Assembly: GCA_030272585.1 (NCBI GenBank) | Contig: BSYQ01000008.1 | Location: forward strand, 124,001-188,000 | Direction of reading: 5' to 3' | DNA from: Bryopsis sp. KO-2023 | Taxonomy: Eukaryota > Chlorophyta > Ulvophyceae > Bryopsidales > Bryopsidaceae | DNA length: 64,000 bases | Shown here: in pieces, positions 12,299 to 22,215 of the stretch | Layout of the letters: each line of letters opens with the position of its first letter | Position numbering within the stretch: position 1 is the stretch's first letter | Program-made: the position numbers and the translations under genes | Notes under the pieces: generated by a model | Told to the model about the DNA's origin: nothing | Databases searched by the model: none | Seen by the model: the letters and a program-made list of their open reading frames with translations, nothing else

Positions 12299-13467
12299 AT
12301 CGCAAAGGACGTCGACTTCCGACAGTTCCTCCAACGGTGGTTTTCGTCGCTTCCTCGGATATATTAGACGGGATCTAACCTTCTGGCAGCAGTATATCAG
12401 AAGAGCGCCTCCCAAATCTGGAGAAACTGCCAGGTCCTGCTTCGAAATACCCCACCCCAATCTGTCCTGACAAGCCAACCAGGGTTTGCTAGTAGATTGG
12501 CTAGTATGCTGAAAATCTACTAACGTTTAACTAACTTTCTACTAACTACTAAGGCAACTTTAGTTAGTAGGCAAAATGCTGAGCAAGTAGGTATTAACAT
12601 GGATATTTTCTATTAATACCTACTAACTAGTTACATAATTATATGCATCAAAAAAGAAACCGGGCGACAGTACTACGCTGTCGCGACATCATTCTTGCGC
12701 TGCATGTGCGATATCGGAACCTCAACACAGTCGGTCATAAGGATATCTCAACCAGGGGTTGCTAGTAGACTGGCTAGTAGGCTGAAAATACTACTAACGC
12801 CTACTAGCTACTAATTATGTAACTAGCTTATCCACTACTTTCCCCCACAACTTCCATCTGGCTTGGACGGCTTGGATGTGTGAGGTTGTGTGTCACGTGA
12901 GTGCCTTTGAGCGAAGCTTAACAAAATCAATAAAATGTGCATTCATACATTGATTAGTACGTAGACCGACCTACTAACTAGCTACTAACTAGGGCATGCT
13001 ATTAATAGATACTATTCAGTAGGAAATTTCCCTACTAACGACTTTATTTAGTAGTCCTTCACCTCGTGCGAATTTTGACCTTCATTAGTTAGTAGAACGT
13101 TGCAAATTGATCTACTAGCAAACCCTGAAGCCAACTTTTGACTGACAAGCCAATCTGGTCCCGCCAATTCTCACCATCAAGAATTGGGAATCACATTCGA
13201 TTAGTCAGTGATGACGTCATGAGGTGATCTAACCCAGAGGTGAAGAATTCTGGATTTGCGACGTTGACGAGAAGCGAGCGAGCGAAGCGTGTTGTTTTGT
13301 CGTTGGTGGTGGAGTCCGACAGGGGCGACACGGTTCCTGGAACGCCAACACAAATTACGACTCTGGTGGAGCGAAAGGCTCGCGTTTGATCGAACGCAGA
13401 GGCTTGACAGTTTCTGGGGAAGTCCATCGAAAGGAAGTCCACCTCCTGCGCGAGTCCTTGTGCGAAA
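12299..13467. promoter_or_regulatory. divergent upstream region, MDR reductase / eIF3j, split by a MITE
   Basis: The two start codons point away from each other, so this is the shared upstream region of both genes. A 648-bp transposable element occupies 12480-13127 and pushes the two promoters apart. The remaining unique sequence is about 180 nt on the reductase side and 330 nt on the eIF3j side. The eIF3j side contains GACGTCA (cAMP-response-element-like) at about 13,212, although its role is unknown. Confidence 0.4.
12472..13135. mobile_element. hAT-type MITE with 8-bp target-site duplication
   Basis: The element spans 12480-13127. Its ends are perfect 18-bp inverted repeats, CAGGGTTTGCTAGTAGAT at 12480-12497 and its reverse complement at 13110-13127. 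It is flanked by a direct 8-bp duplication, AAGCCAAC, at 12472-12479 and 13128-13135. CAGGG ends with an 8-bp duplication are the hallmark of the hAT superfamily. No transposase frame is present, so the element is non-autonomous. The interior carries many CTACTAAC / GTTAGTAG and CTAGTAG subterminal motifs. A second copy of the left end (CAGGGGTTGCTAGTAGACTGG) starts near 12754. Confidence 0.88.
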
Positions 13468-14115
13468 ATGTCTGATTGGGATGATGATGACTTCGAGGCG
13501 GAGGCTCTAGGCACTGTCGGAGAGCAGACGCTGGCTGAACAGAAACTCAAGCAGTTCGAGGATGAGGAGGAAGAGGAGGAGCAACCGAAGTATGTGGCCA
13601 AGCCGTCGGAACCGAGAAAGGCCAAGAAACCAGCTTACGAAGACAAAGGGGCTGTGGTGGACGACGTACCTTTGGACGATCCCGAACTGGAAAAACTGCG
13701 ACAAGCTCGCATGCAGGAGGAGGCGGATTTTCAAAACACTCTGGACACTTTTGGGGACGACGTGGGTGCGAAATTGGACAAGTTGATTCCCAAGTCCGAT
13801 AAGGATTTCGAGGAGCTGGCGCACCTGTTGGTTCAACGATATGTGCATCCACACAAAAAGAGCAAGCATTTCAAAAGCTTTCTGAAACACTTGGTCAAAC
13901 AATCTTGCGAGAGTCTGGCGGGGCAGGAGATCAAGGACGTGGAGTCGAGTCTCGCCAGCGTCAGGGTGGCCAAGTTGAAACAGGAGAAAGTGGAGAAGGA
14001 AAACGCAGCCAAAAAGGGTAAAAAAGTGACGCTCAATACTGGAAAGAGCATGTCCGCTGGGCTGGACGATTTGATTTACGAGGACGATGGCGATGAGGAT
14101 TTCGATTTTATGTGA
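13468..14115 (+). CDS. translation initiation factor eIF3 subunit J
   Basis: eIF3j (yeast Hcr1) is the loosely bound eIF3 subunit that sits in the 40S decoding centre and aids mRNA recruitment and recycling. It is a single-exon frame of 215 aa, close to the family length of 220-260. The N-terminus MSDWDDDDFE is the family signature. An acidic stretch (EEEEEE) and a central helical region follow. The C-terminal part contains LVQRYVHPHKKSKHF and FLKHLVKQSC, then a Lys-rich helix and the typical acidic end (DDLIYEDDGDEDFDFM). The start is fixed by the conserved N-terminus. It is divergently arranged with the MDR reductase gene. Confidence 0.92.
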   Translation: MSDWDDDDFEAEALGTVGEQTLAEQKLKQFEDEEEEEEQPKYVAKPSEPRKAKKPAYEDKGAVVDDVPLDDPELEKLRQARMQEEADFQNTLDTFGDDVGAKLDKLIPKSDKDFEELAHLLVQRYVHPHKKSKHFKSFLKHLVKQSCESLAGQEIKDVESSLASVRVAKLKQEKVEKENAAKKGKKVTLNTGKSMSAGLDDLIYEDDGDEDFDFM

Positions 14116-16358
14116 AGGGGGTTCAGCATTCTCCATTCAGTATTGTGTTCTTTTTTTTTCTTCACACTTCCAGAAGAAAAATTTGGAGTTGGCCTCCACC
14201 ATTAGTTGGTGAGGTGGGGCTCTGCTCCTTCGATTAACCACTGTGGAAAACGAGATGGGGAGAAGAAACTGGGAAATTGATTTGAGTGAAAACAGAAGGG
14301 GTGCCCGTAAGGAGAGAGTGCAATCTTGGAGGCAATGTTCTGGATTTCAACCAGAAGAAATGACGATTTGTTTTGGGAGTTGGAATTGGCGTGCGAACGA
14401 GGGATGAAGAATAATAATTTGATTGGGGTTGATATGGATGGTGGCAGGAGTTTGGTGGGGTTTTTTTTAGGCCGTCCCTCTGAGGTTGGGGACTTCCAGG
14501 TCTATAGGCACAACTTAATTGTTACCCCAAATCACACTCTAGACAGTGTTCAACCCAAAACCCCTCTCTGTTTTCCAGTATAGCATCCAGCAGGGGTGGA
14601 AAATGCTTTTCTGGGCCCTGACTTTATTGAGAATTAATGGAGCATCGGAGTTTACTTGTGGGTAATCTTATGCGGGGGAAGATGATTTCGTTCTTTTTGT
14701 TGCATTTCTTTGTTTCCTGGCGGACAGGGTTTTTTGATGATGAGGGTTCCGACATCTTCATGTGCTGTCTGAAGTATCAATATTGGATTGCTGGGATAGG
14801 GGCCATAATACTAAAACTCTGCACTTCATATTGCTCCAGGCCAATGAGATTTTGACACAATGGATTTCCCTCAGAACTGAAGAATCGAAATTTAGTGCCC
14901 TAAATATATCTACCTAGCTTCTTGTCAGATGCCTCCTATTCCCTCACTGAACTGCCGGGAAATTATGCTCACTGAAAGGGATTTTGCAATGCAACCTTCT
15001 CTCTTGGGATTATCAACTCTTATTCACCCATCCTCATTTACTCCCCTACTTGAAATTCAAAATGCACATGTGTATGAACCATCATTTCCTGTTCCGAATA
15101 TTCGCCAAGGCAAGGTATGATGCCCCCTTGCTCCATTTACACAGCTGGACTTTTGCGGGGGTGAACAACTTTAATTTGAGTAAGGTTAAAACTGTAAGAT
15201 TGTTGTATGTATTTCAACACCACTGTACAGTTACTGCCTTGTTTCAGCCCACCTCAACGATCTTACAGATCTCTTATTCTTTGATCACTCCCAACATTGC
15301 TTTAGATAGATTCCCTACCCCTACCCTAATACATGCCACAGCTTGTCCCTTTTTCTCTCAAAAAAAAAAACCTGCTGTATTAATAGTACCCTGACCTGAG
15401 CTCCCTGAACAACGCTAACCATAGTTTTCAACTCTTATATACATACACCTGGGAAACCCCAGCCCCAAGATGTTCAAGTCCCTCTCTCTCTGCGTCGAGT
15501 AGACAATTTTATCATTTCATTAAAATTCATAAAAAAACAAAAAAAAAGATAACCCCAGAACATAGCCATTTTTTGTTACCTCACTTACTATTTTTTTTGC
15601 CAGTTTTAAGCCACCATCTTACACACCAGCACTCCCATCCGAAAAGAAAAACTTATGTTAACTCGAAAGGCCAAGAAAAAAAATTCAACCAAAAACAACC
15701 GAGCGGAGCAAACGAAAGCATTCCTGGGGCTAGTAAAAAATACAAAAAGATAAAGTAGTTCATCCCCAAGAGTTCTAACCCCACATTTTCTTTGCTTTTT
15801 TTTTCCTCACCCCACCCCTCCTCCTCCTCATTTGTTTCTGCATTCTTTCAGTTTTTTTTGTTTCTCGTTTTTTTTTTTCAAAGGGGGAGGAAACAGAGGG
15901 AGGGTGAGGGGTGAGGTGGGGTACCAGTATTTAGCATTCAAAGAAGAAAATCCCTCAGCCTCCACTCCAGCTAAACACTAAACATAGCACTGAGCAAAAA
16001 CACTAAAAAACACCACTATGGAACGAAAATCCAAATCAATTGCCGGGCCCTTCGGGAAAACAGAAAAAGCAAAACATGTACAGATGGATGCAGCAAGCTT
16101 TCCATGAAAACTACTGAGGAAAAAGGGATTTTTCCCTCCCTCCCTCCCACCCGCCCCCCAAAAACAACACCATTATCATCCTCGCAAAACAAAAAATGTC
16201 TCTAAAAACATAGCAAGCTCCTCCCCCCCCCCCCTCCATTCCATCCTGGATATCCATGATTGAGGCCAAAAAGTAACCCTACTGTTTGATAGGGAACACT
16301 CTCCTCCCCCCTTTTTTTTTTCGAAAATGTACAACACCAGATGTCCGATTTCCTGGTG
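14116..16358. other. long convergent intergenic region, eIF3j / membrane glycoprotein
   Basis: No protein-like frame was found in this 2.2 kb. From 14,120 to about 14,850 the plus strand is G/T-rich. From about 15,200 to 16,350 it is C/A-rich, with long A, C and T runs. The switch near 14,900-15,200 probably marks where the two 3' flanks meet. Simple sequence includes the C-run at about 16,220. Confidence 0.4.
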
Positions 16359-18408
16359 TTATATTTTGGCCTCCATGAAATGAATACGATGTTGGGGGGG
16401 CGACGGTTCTACAACCATATTGCCTGGATTCGGCCCCCCCATTTGAATGTGGGCGATGTGCTGGGCTTGGTGGTGTCGAATGGCCTGCCTCCTGGAGTTT
16501 TTGGTTTTTTGCATGTGGATGCACACCCCCACGCAACAAGCAATAATTGAAATCATGATCACGATCACAATGACGATGGAGACGATCGTCCAGAAGGTGC
16601 TGGGGCACCCGTTCACTTGAAAGGTGAGGTCTACGATGGAATTGGCCGGAGGAGAAAAATCCGGGATGCGATTTTCACGATTTAGAATCACCAAGCAATA
16701 GGAATGTTTGTCCGAAACGCCGACTTTGATTGCGGTGCAATTGGTGCCCTGGCAATCGCTTCCGCCGACATACCCGACCTGTGCAACCGAAGGAAAACTG
16801 TGGTCAGACAGGCCGGTTTGCTGTTGGCTCTCCTTAGAATGCCCTGAAGCTTTTTTTTCCCCGAAAATTATATCCTCTTCACTGTTATTCCAGAAAAATC
16901 TGCCGAGAGTAGAAACGTGAAATTGAATCTCGTCACAAAAAACCATATTTCTTTGCACGCTCCCTTCCAAAATAAAAAAACCTCGTCTATTTTTGTCAAC
17001 AATGCTGCTTCCACAGAATGTTTTATTATGTGTGAATAGATAGGAAAGAGGTCTTTGAGGTGCCCACTACCTCTTGGTTTCCCTTGAGAGATTGAGCAGT
17101 GAACTCTCTATTGGCAACGAAGGCCAGCAATGGTGCTGAGCTAAAGAAAGAGTACTGCACGCACGACGTGGAACCCCTTTCGAAACAGATGCCTTTTTGG
17201 TAGCCCTCCTCCAAGTGCACGTGATATTCCTTTCCCCATTCGTATCGATCGTGGATGCTGCCGTAAGACCTCAAACCCCTTCCAGAGGCGACCTCTAGAT
17301 TCCCCTCCAGGTTGCTGGACAAACACCAAAAAACAATGAAACCAACCAAACTCAAACAGGAGCTGAGTGGCCCCTTGCAAATGGGAAAGAAAAAAGGTCT
17401 TCTGTCATAGGGCTAATTCGGGAAGTTTGAAGGAAAGAGAGGGTGTGGGGGGGAAAGATCTATGCAACCTAGCTCCATTTAGCATTGCAATAACAACAGG
17501 AGGTCGGCCAAAACGTGTGCAGCACATTTTGAAAATTGACGAGAGAAAAACACCTATGTTTTTCAGTAAGATTATCTAATCGAATGTAAAAAGTCCTCCA
17601 CAAAGCGGGAACAAAAAATACAAGCAAGAGAGGGTGGGGAAAAGATGTCTTCCAACCCTTCCATGACAGGCACAAAATCATTCTCCATTGAATCTTTTCT
17701 GACCTTCAATCTGTAAATCTAAAACAAAAGAAAAAATCTTTTTTATAGCAGTTTCACTTGGGCATTCAAAATCACTTGAACAAAACCACCAAGCAACTCT
17801 GTCTCTGTCTGTTGGAAAACTACTGGTTTTTTCCTTTTGAAGCAAACCGTTCTGCAAATCTCAAAACACAAACCTTTGAGTTTCCTCAGCATCCACTCTG
17901 GAAACCTCTTCAAGAAGCGCCAGGCAAAGCCCCATCACGAGGATGCCCCAGAAACCCATTTCCTTGAAGTTTCTGGTAACAGACCTCCCAGGTTTCCTTC
18001 ACACTGTACAAGGAACGGGAGGGCTGGATGACTTCGCCGCTGTTTTTTTTTTTTTTGCCGACAGGGTCGAAAAGCTGGTATAGACAGTCGACGTGCTGTC
18101 CGCCAACTGTGGAATGGTTTTTCGTGAGAATCGCTTTGGACTGCTGCGTTTCACGGACTGCGTGCATCTTTGAGGTGCCGTTTTTGTACGAAATCGGAGA
18201 CCCCAGTACAAAAGCGAATACTTCGTCCAGTTCGAGTTAATGAAAGGATTATTGGGCATTTCATGCTCAATCGACGAAACGCAGTCAAAGCTGGCCAAAT
18301 CCCCACACACAAAACTTCGCATTCGTTTGTTCGTTTGGCCTGGTTGGTACGTCGCAAACCGTTCAACCGTAGTGTTCAGTTTGTTGCTATTGAAACAAGG
18401 GGGTTGCT
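16359..18408 (-). CDS. orphan type I membrane glycoprotein, N-terminus unresolved
   Basis: I do not recognise this gene. Three 3' exons are well supported: 18408-17956, 17314-17071 and 16778-16359. The first joins the second as GG+C and the second joins the third in phase 0. The encoded ectodomain is rich in Cys and has N-glycosylation sequons (NTT, NWT, NGT, NHS). The last exon has a Cys-containing segment (GSDCQGTNC, SYCLVILNREN) and a single hydrophobic helix, TFWTIVSIVIVIVIMISIIA. A cytoplasmic tail rich in His and Pro ends in HRIHFMEAKI. Within the exon at 18408-17956 the open frame shifts by one base near the five-T run at 18181-18185. Both sides read as protein, so a missing base in the assembly is likely. 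Upstream exons and the signal peptide probably lie between 18,409 and 18,900 but could not be phased. Confidence 0.5.
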
Positions 18409-19436
18409 CTGTAAAGACGAGAAGGCGAAAGCGTTCACCCAAGTTTCCGGTTGATGATTTATCCATACTTGGTGTTGCCTGTGTGTTGCCGAATCGGCCA
18501 AACTACTTGACTTTGCCAACGTTCCGTCGTAAAACCAATATTGGTGCATGGGCTCGACGACAGAGTTCTGCTGTTTCTTGTGTGATTTGATCACGGCGAC
18601 AGGGGGGAGGGTCAGATTCGAGCTCGGTGAAAGAAGCCGCAATTCCCCCCATTGCTTCCCTGAACGCACAAAGCAAGATCTGTTTCGTTTCAAGCACGGA
18701 ATTGCTTTCGAAAGCGAAACAGTTTGAGACAAAAACTTGTGCATGCAAACAACAACAGTGGGAGGAAGGACAAAGCGATTTCTTTTGTTTCTACCGTCCT
18801 GTTTTGGATTAATCTTCACCTGGCGTCAGCCATCTCCAACATCCAAGACTCTCTGGTGCTGTTGTATTCTTCTTACTTTTTTTCATTCGTTGTGGCATAC
18901 TTTTTTTTGTCTGCGAGGAAGGGAAAAAAAGAAGGAGGATAATTGTACAAAACGTAGAAACTTGGAAAAAAAACTTCAAGATGTGGGTGCCCAGAAGTGC
19001 AATGAAAATACAAAACGTGCACGTTCACTATTTTCATTGCGCATCGAAGTCTGTAAGAGAAAATCAAAGCCCTCGAGGGCGTACAATACTTCACAGAAAT
19101 GAAGCGGATTGGTGAATCTTGTTGCAACAAACGATGTTCTTTAATGTTGGGCCGGATGGCAGTTTTTTTCAAACGGTATGGAGCGGTTTCGTCGACACAC
19201 ATTATCCTGCCAACCGAAAGAAGACAACTGGTGGTCTAGCAAATGAAATCTATGCGTCCCATGCCAACCCCCAGGAAGGATGTGGAATTTAATTTAATTG
19301 ATAAACCCATCAAAAATCGTGAAAACCCTCAGCAAGCCAAAGAGAAACAAACTCTAAAGTTTGTTACATCAAATTCGATGTAACCAGAATTCATGCATGC
19401 AGTTTCTCCCTCGTTTGATGGTCCCTGTCCGGCGCT
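18409..19436. other. unresolved exons or intergenic region between the glycoprotein and PP2C genes
   Basis: A minus-strand frame is open from about 18,819 to 18,380 and contains a glycosylation sequon (NLT). An alternative frame over the same bases (about 18,503-18,748) contains AFREAMGGIAASFTE. Neither joins the neighbouring exons in phase, so they are not called. From 18,900 to 19,400 nothing protein-like was seen. The missing C-terminal exons of the PP2C gene should lie here but were not recognised. Confidence 0.25.
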
Positions 19437-20417
19437 CTAAGGTTGTGGTGCCTGGCAGGCTTCCTGGAGACAAAAACCCAGTGTTGTTGTTGTGTTGTTG
19501 TTATTATTTGCAGCAAACCTTTGTGTGGTTTGAAAGGGGAAGGGGGGGGGGGAGATGACAGGGAACAGCCATCTCTGATTCAAAGGTTCCAAACCCAACT
19601 TCAAAATCTTTGGTAATTCGATGTGGCGATGCACATCCACTTCAATCAATGACGAGCGGGTCACCACCCTGGTCAAATGTCTCTCCGCTGCACCCTTTCC
19701 CTCTGAGACGAACTTAGCAAACTTCTCTGCCATGAACTCCGGTGTCCGGGCTCCACTGTGACCGTCGAACACTCCCACCACGGCATTGATGACCAAAATA
19801 GGTCAACTTCATCAATAAGGCCTTGTGGTGCCAGGTCCATCACCGTGTGCGCATCCTCCATGGTGCTTCTCCCACCAATGTCGCATGCGGCTCCACAAAT
19901 GACACCTAGGGATGGGGTTGATAAAAGAATGTGAAACATGGAGTAGGTCTGGGGTACAAGCATCGATCAAGAACAGAAACGATGCAGCCACGACTGGGTG
20001 CAATGGGAGAGGGAAGCTCTTGGAAAACAAATTCGGTTCTCAAGGAATTTATACAAACGTTTTGACATTTGGAGAGCAATGATAAAAAAAAGGAGACCAG
20101 TTTTGTGCACACTGTTTGGTTTTCCATCTCCAAAGGTCAATAAAATAATTCTTGGTCCCGCATGGTGTGAGAACTCAGTGTTTGTGTTTGTGTTTGTATT
20201 GTGTTTGTTGTAACCAATGAACCACCACAACAAACGTTATCTTACAACTGAAGGCATGGCCGACAAGAAGATCGAGAATCATATCAACATCTCCGTCAGA
20301 AGAATCGAATCCTTACAACGAGTGACCATCTCGCTATGGTTTCATGTTATCATCTTCCCTGCTTCAACTACCATCGCCAATCTTTCCTTCCTCGATATCC
20401 TGATTCCCATATTTCAT
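19437..20417 (-). CDS. PP2C-type protein phosphatase, N-terminal part with a frame break
   Basis: PP2C enzymes are Mn/Mg-dependent Ser/Thr phosphatases. A short exon, 20417-20372 (MKYGNQDIEEGKIGD), joins the exon starting at 19905 in phase. It yields GVICGAACDIGGRSTMEDAH, the first conserved PP2C block. The second block, VVGVFDGHSGA, supplies the metal-binding Asp but sits in a different frame 50 nt later. No intron fits between them. One extra base in the four-A run at 19795-19798 (T-run on the coding strand) would restore a continuous reading through both motifs. The frame then stays open to 19437, but the conserved catalytic C-terminal blocks (GST, GDSR, DG) were not found downstream. The gene is therefore either incompletely resolved or a decayed copy. 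Confidence 0.6.
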
Positions 20418-20851
20418 CGACGTCCATGTTGAATGGCATTTCTTTGAATGACAATTCGCTCAAGCGCACGCACAAAAACAAATGTTGAACGGGACACGAC
20501 ATAATGGTGGCAGACATGACTTACAAACGAACAAATGCCTTCAGGTCCTACAAATCGCAAGCTTGGCTCTATTTGAATCACTCTAGGAAAACAGCAGGCA
20601 GGATCTCCTTTCAAAATAAATCATGACAGAATTTAACAATTAGATTTTTGATTCTTTATATGAAGAGGTTTCATCGGTCTGGTGTCAAAATTTTAAATCA
20701 GCCATCATCCAGCCAGCCAAATACTCAAGCTAATTAAGGAAATAGGAAAATTAACATCTTTCAAATTAGATTTCGTTCCCCCAGATATGCCTTCCCCACC
20801 CTTTTATTTCAGCCATATATGCAGATGTTGATTGGAAAAACGGAGGCCAAA
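20418..20851. other. intergenic, PP2C 5' flank and NUMOD3 3' flank
   Basis: A minus-strand frame ending at 20414 overlaps this stretch (GDPACCFPRVIQIEPS and following residues). It lies in a different frame from the PP2C start and may be an upstream exon or 5' UTR. Otherwise the region is A/T-rich with no recognised gene. Confidence 0.3.
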
Positions 20852-21733
20852 TCACTCGGAATCCTCCTCCCTCATGGCATCAATCAGATTCAAATATCTG
20901 ATGAATTTATCATAGATGAATGGATTCGAATGCTCTATATCCTTGAGGCTGGGCTTTTCAGCATTTTCTCGATACCACATTTGCAGCCAAGCTGCCAGCT
21001 CTCGTCTGAGGCTGCTCAAGTCGACCATTGCTTCTTCAGGATTTACATTAAGTTTAGGTTTGGATATTCTGGACTCCTGGATGATGTCCTTCAGTTGCGT
21101 TTCCCTTCGCCTTTCTTCGCATCGAGCTTTTTGGCTGGCGCTCATTTTTGCCTTAGTCGCAGCGCTGGCTGTCGTGCCTCTCTTGGCTTTGGACATTTTT
21201 ATCCTCGCCTGGAAGCTATGTCTGTACCCCTTCTTCTTTTCGCCGATCTTTTTCATCAATTCCGGATCGCGCTTGCGACCCAGTTTTGCGAGAGAAAGCT
21301 TCTTGCGGTGTTCGTCGCTAAAGCGCCTGCCCTTTTTCCCCTCCGAAATTTTCCGCCGGTGCTCGTCACTCAACCGTCTACCCTTCATCGACTCCGAAAT
21401 CTTCTTTTTCGTGTCATCGGACACTGCCCGCGGTTTGCGCTTACGTTTGGATCTTTCCTGTTCGCCAGAAATGCCAGTTTCTGGCAGCGGATCTCTCCCG
21501 CCTTCACGTTCTCTACCGTGTAAGGAAGCCTCCTCTCCACCAAAAGGCTCGGTAGCTCTTCCACTCCCTGCTTTTGATAGGTCGGAATGCGTAACCCGAC
21601 GAAGCACCGACTCACGTCTCGTCAATCCATCCCCTCGAATTGCACACCGCCGACGAATAGCCCAACACACTCCGCGTTTCGACGCGCTTGAAAGCTTGGT
21701 CCTGGCTACCAAAGGCGCCTTCAGCTGCAACAT
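20852..21733 (-). CDS. NUMOD3-repeat DNA-binding protein, probably organellar
   Basis: NUMOD3 (nuclease-associated modular domain 3) is a short helical DNA-binding motif best known from homing endonucleases. It also occurs without a nuclease in plant organelle proteins. This single-exon frame of 293 aa has an Arg/Ser-rich N-terminus resembling a transit peptide. Three to four NUMOD3 units occupy residues 105-190, with recurring ISESMKGRRLSDEHRRK, ISEGKKGRRFSDEHRKK and LSLAKLGRK. A Lys/Arg-rich segment follows, then a less charged C-terminal region (WLQMWYRENAEKPSLKDIE). No GIY-YIG or HNH nuclease motif is present. The opposite strand is also open over much of this stretch. The repeats and charge pattern show that the minus frame is the real one. 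Confidence 0.75.
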   Translation of the reverse strand: MLQLKAPLVARTKLSSASKRGVCWAIRRRCAIRGDGLTRRESVLRRVTHSDLSKAGSGRATEPFGGEEASLHGREREGGRDPLPETGISGEQERSKRKRKPRAVSDDTKKKISESMKGRRLSDEHRRKISEGKKGRRFSDEHRKKLSLAKLGRKRDPELMKKIGEKKKGYRHSFQARIKMSKAKRGTTASAATKAKMSASQKARCEERRRETQLKDIIQESRISKPKLNVNPEEAMVDLSSLRRELAAWLQMWYRENAEKPSLKDIEHSNPFIYDKFIRYLNLIDAMREEDSE

Positions 21734-22215
21734 CCACGAAACTTGTTCGAACGGTGGAGCCGAACGATAACTGCAACTCGGGACGCCAAGTCACCCACAA
21801 AAATTGAATCACCGTCCAACCCTTCACACACCATTTCGATTCCTGAGGCAGAAGGGGCCCCGTTTGTCAAATTGCCACCAGTTATCAGTGCTGGGAATCG
21901 AACCCAACCAGCCCACTGACCTTCCCCACTGACAATTCCCAGCATCACCATTCCACAGTAAGACCTCAACATCCAGTGTAGGCAGAGAAGGGACCACATG
22001 GATGCACAGCCGGCCAGATCTATTTCTGCATGCATATTTAAGAATAACTCAAGAAGCTACCATCCATGAGTCCTGATCCCATCACTGTATTGATACTAAT
22101 TCCTGCTGCATCTCGATCCATTCTTTTGTGAGGCCAAAGGTCAGGCCCATTGATGACTAAAGTTAATCAATTTCCATTCCGTCAGATCGATCCACTCGAA
22201 AAATCCTCCTTGACA
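21734..22215. other. intergenic, NUMOD3 5' flank and mTERF B 3' flank
   Basis: Both neighbours are on the minus strand. The half beside NUMOD3 is GC-richer and should carry its promoter. The left-strand 3' flank of mTERF B at 22,050-22,215 is unremarkable. No other gene was seen. Confidence 0.35.

Noticed and set aside
20171-20213. GTGTTT-type short repeat
   Set aside because: A small microsatellite inside the PP2C first intron; no further structure.
20916-21770. Plus-strand open frame of 284 codons opposite the NUMOD3 gene
   Set aside because: It is the antisense shadow of a Lys/Arg/Ser-rich gene. It reads as Phe/Leu/Ser-rich with no motif.
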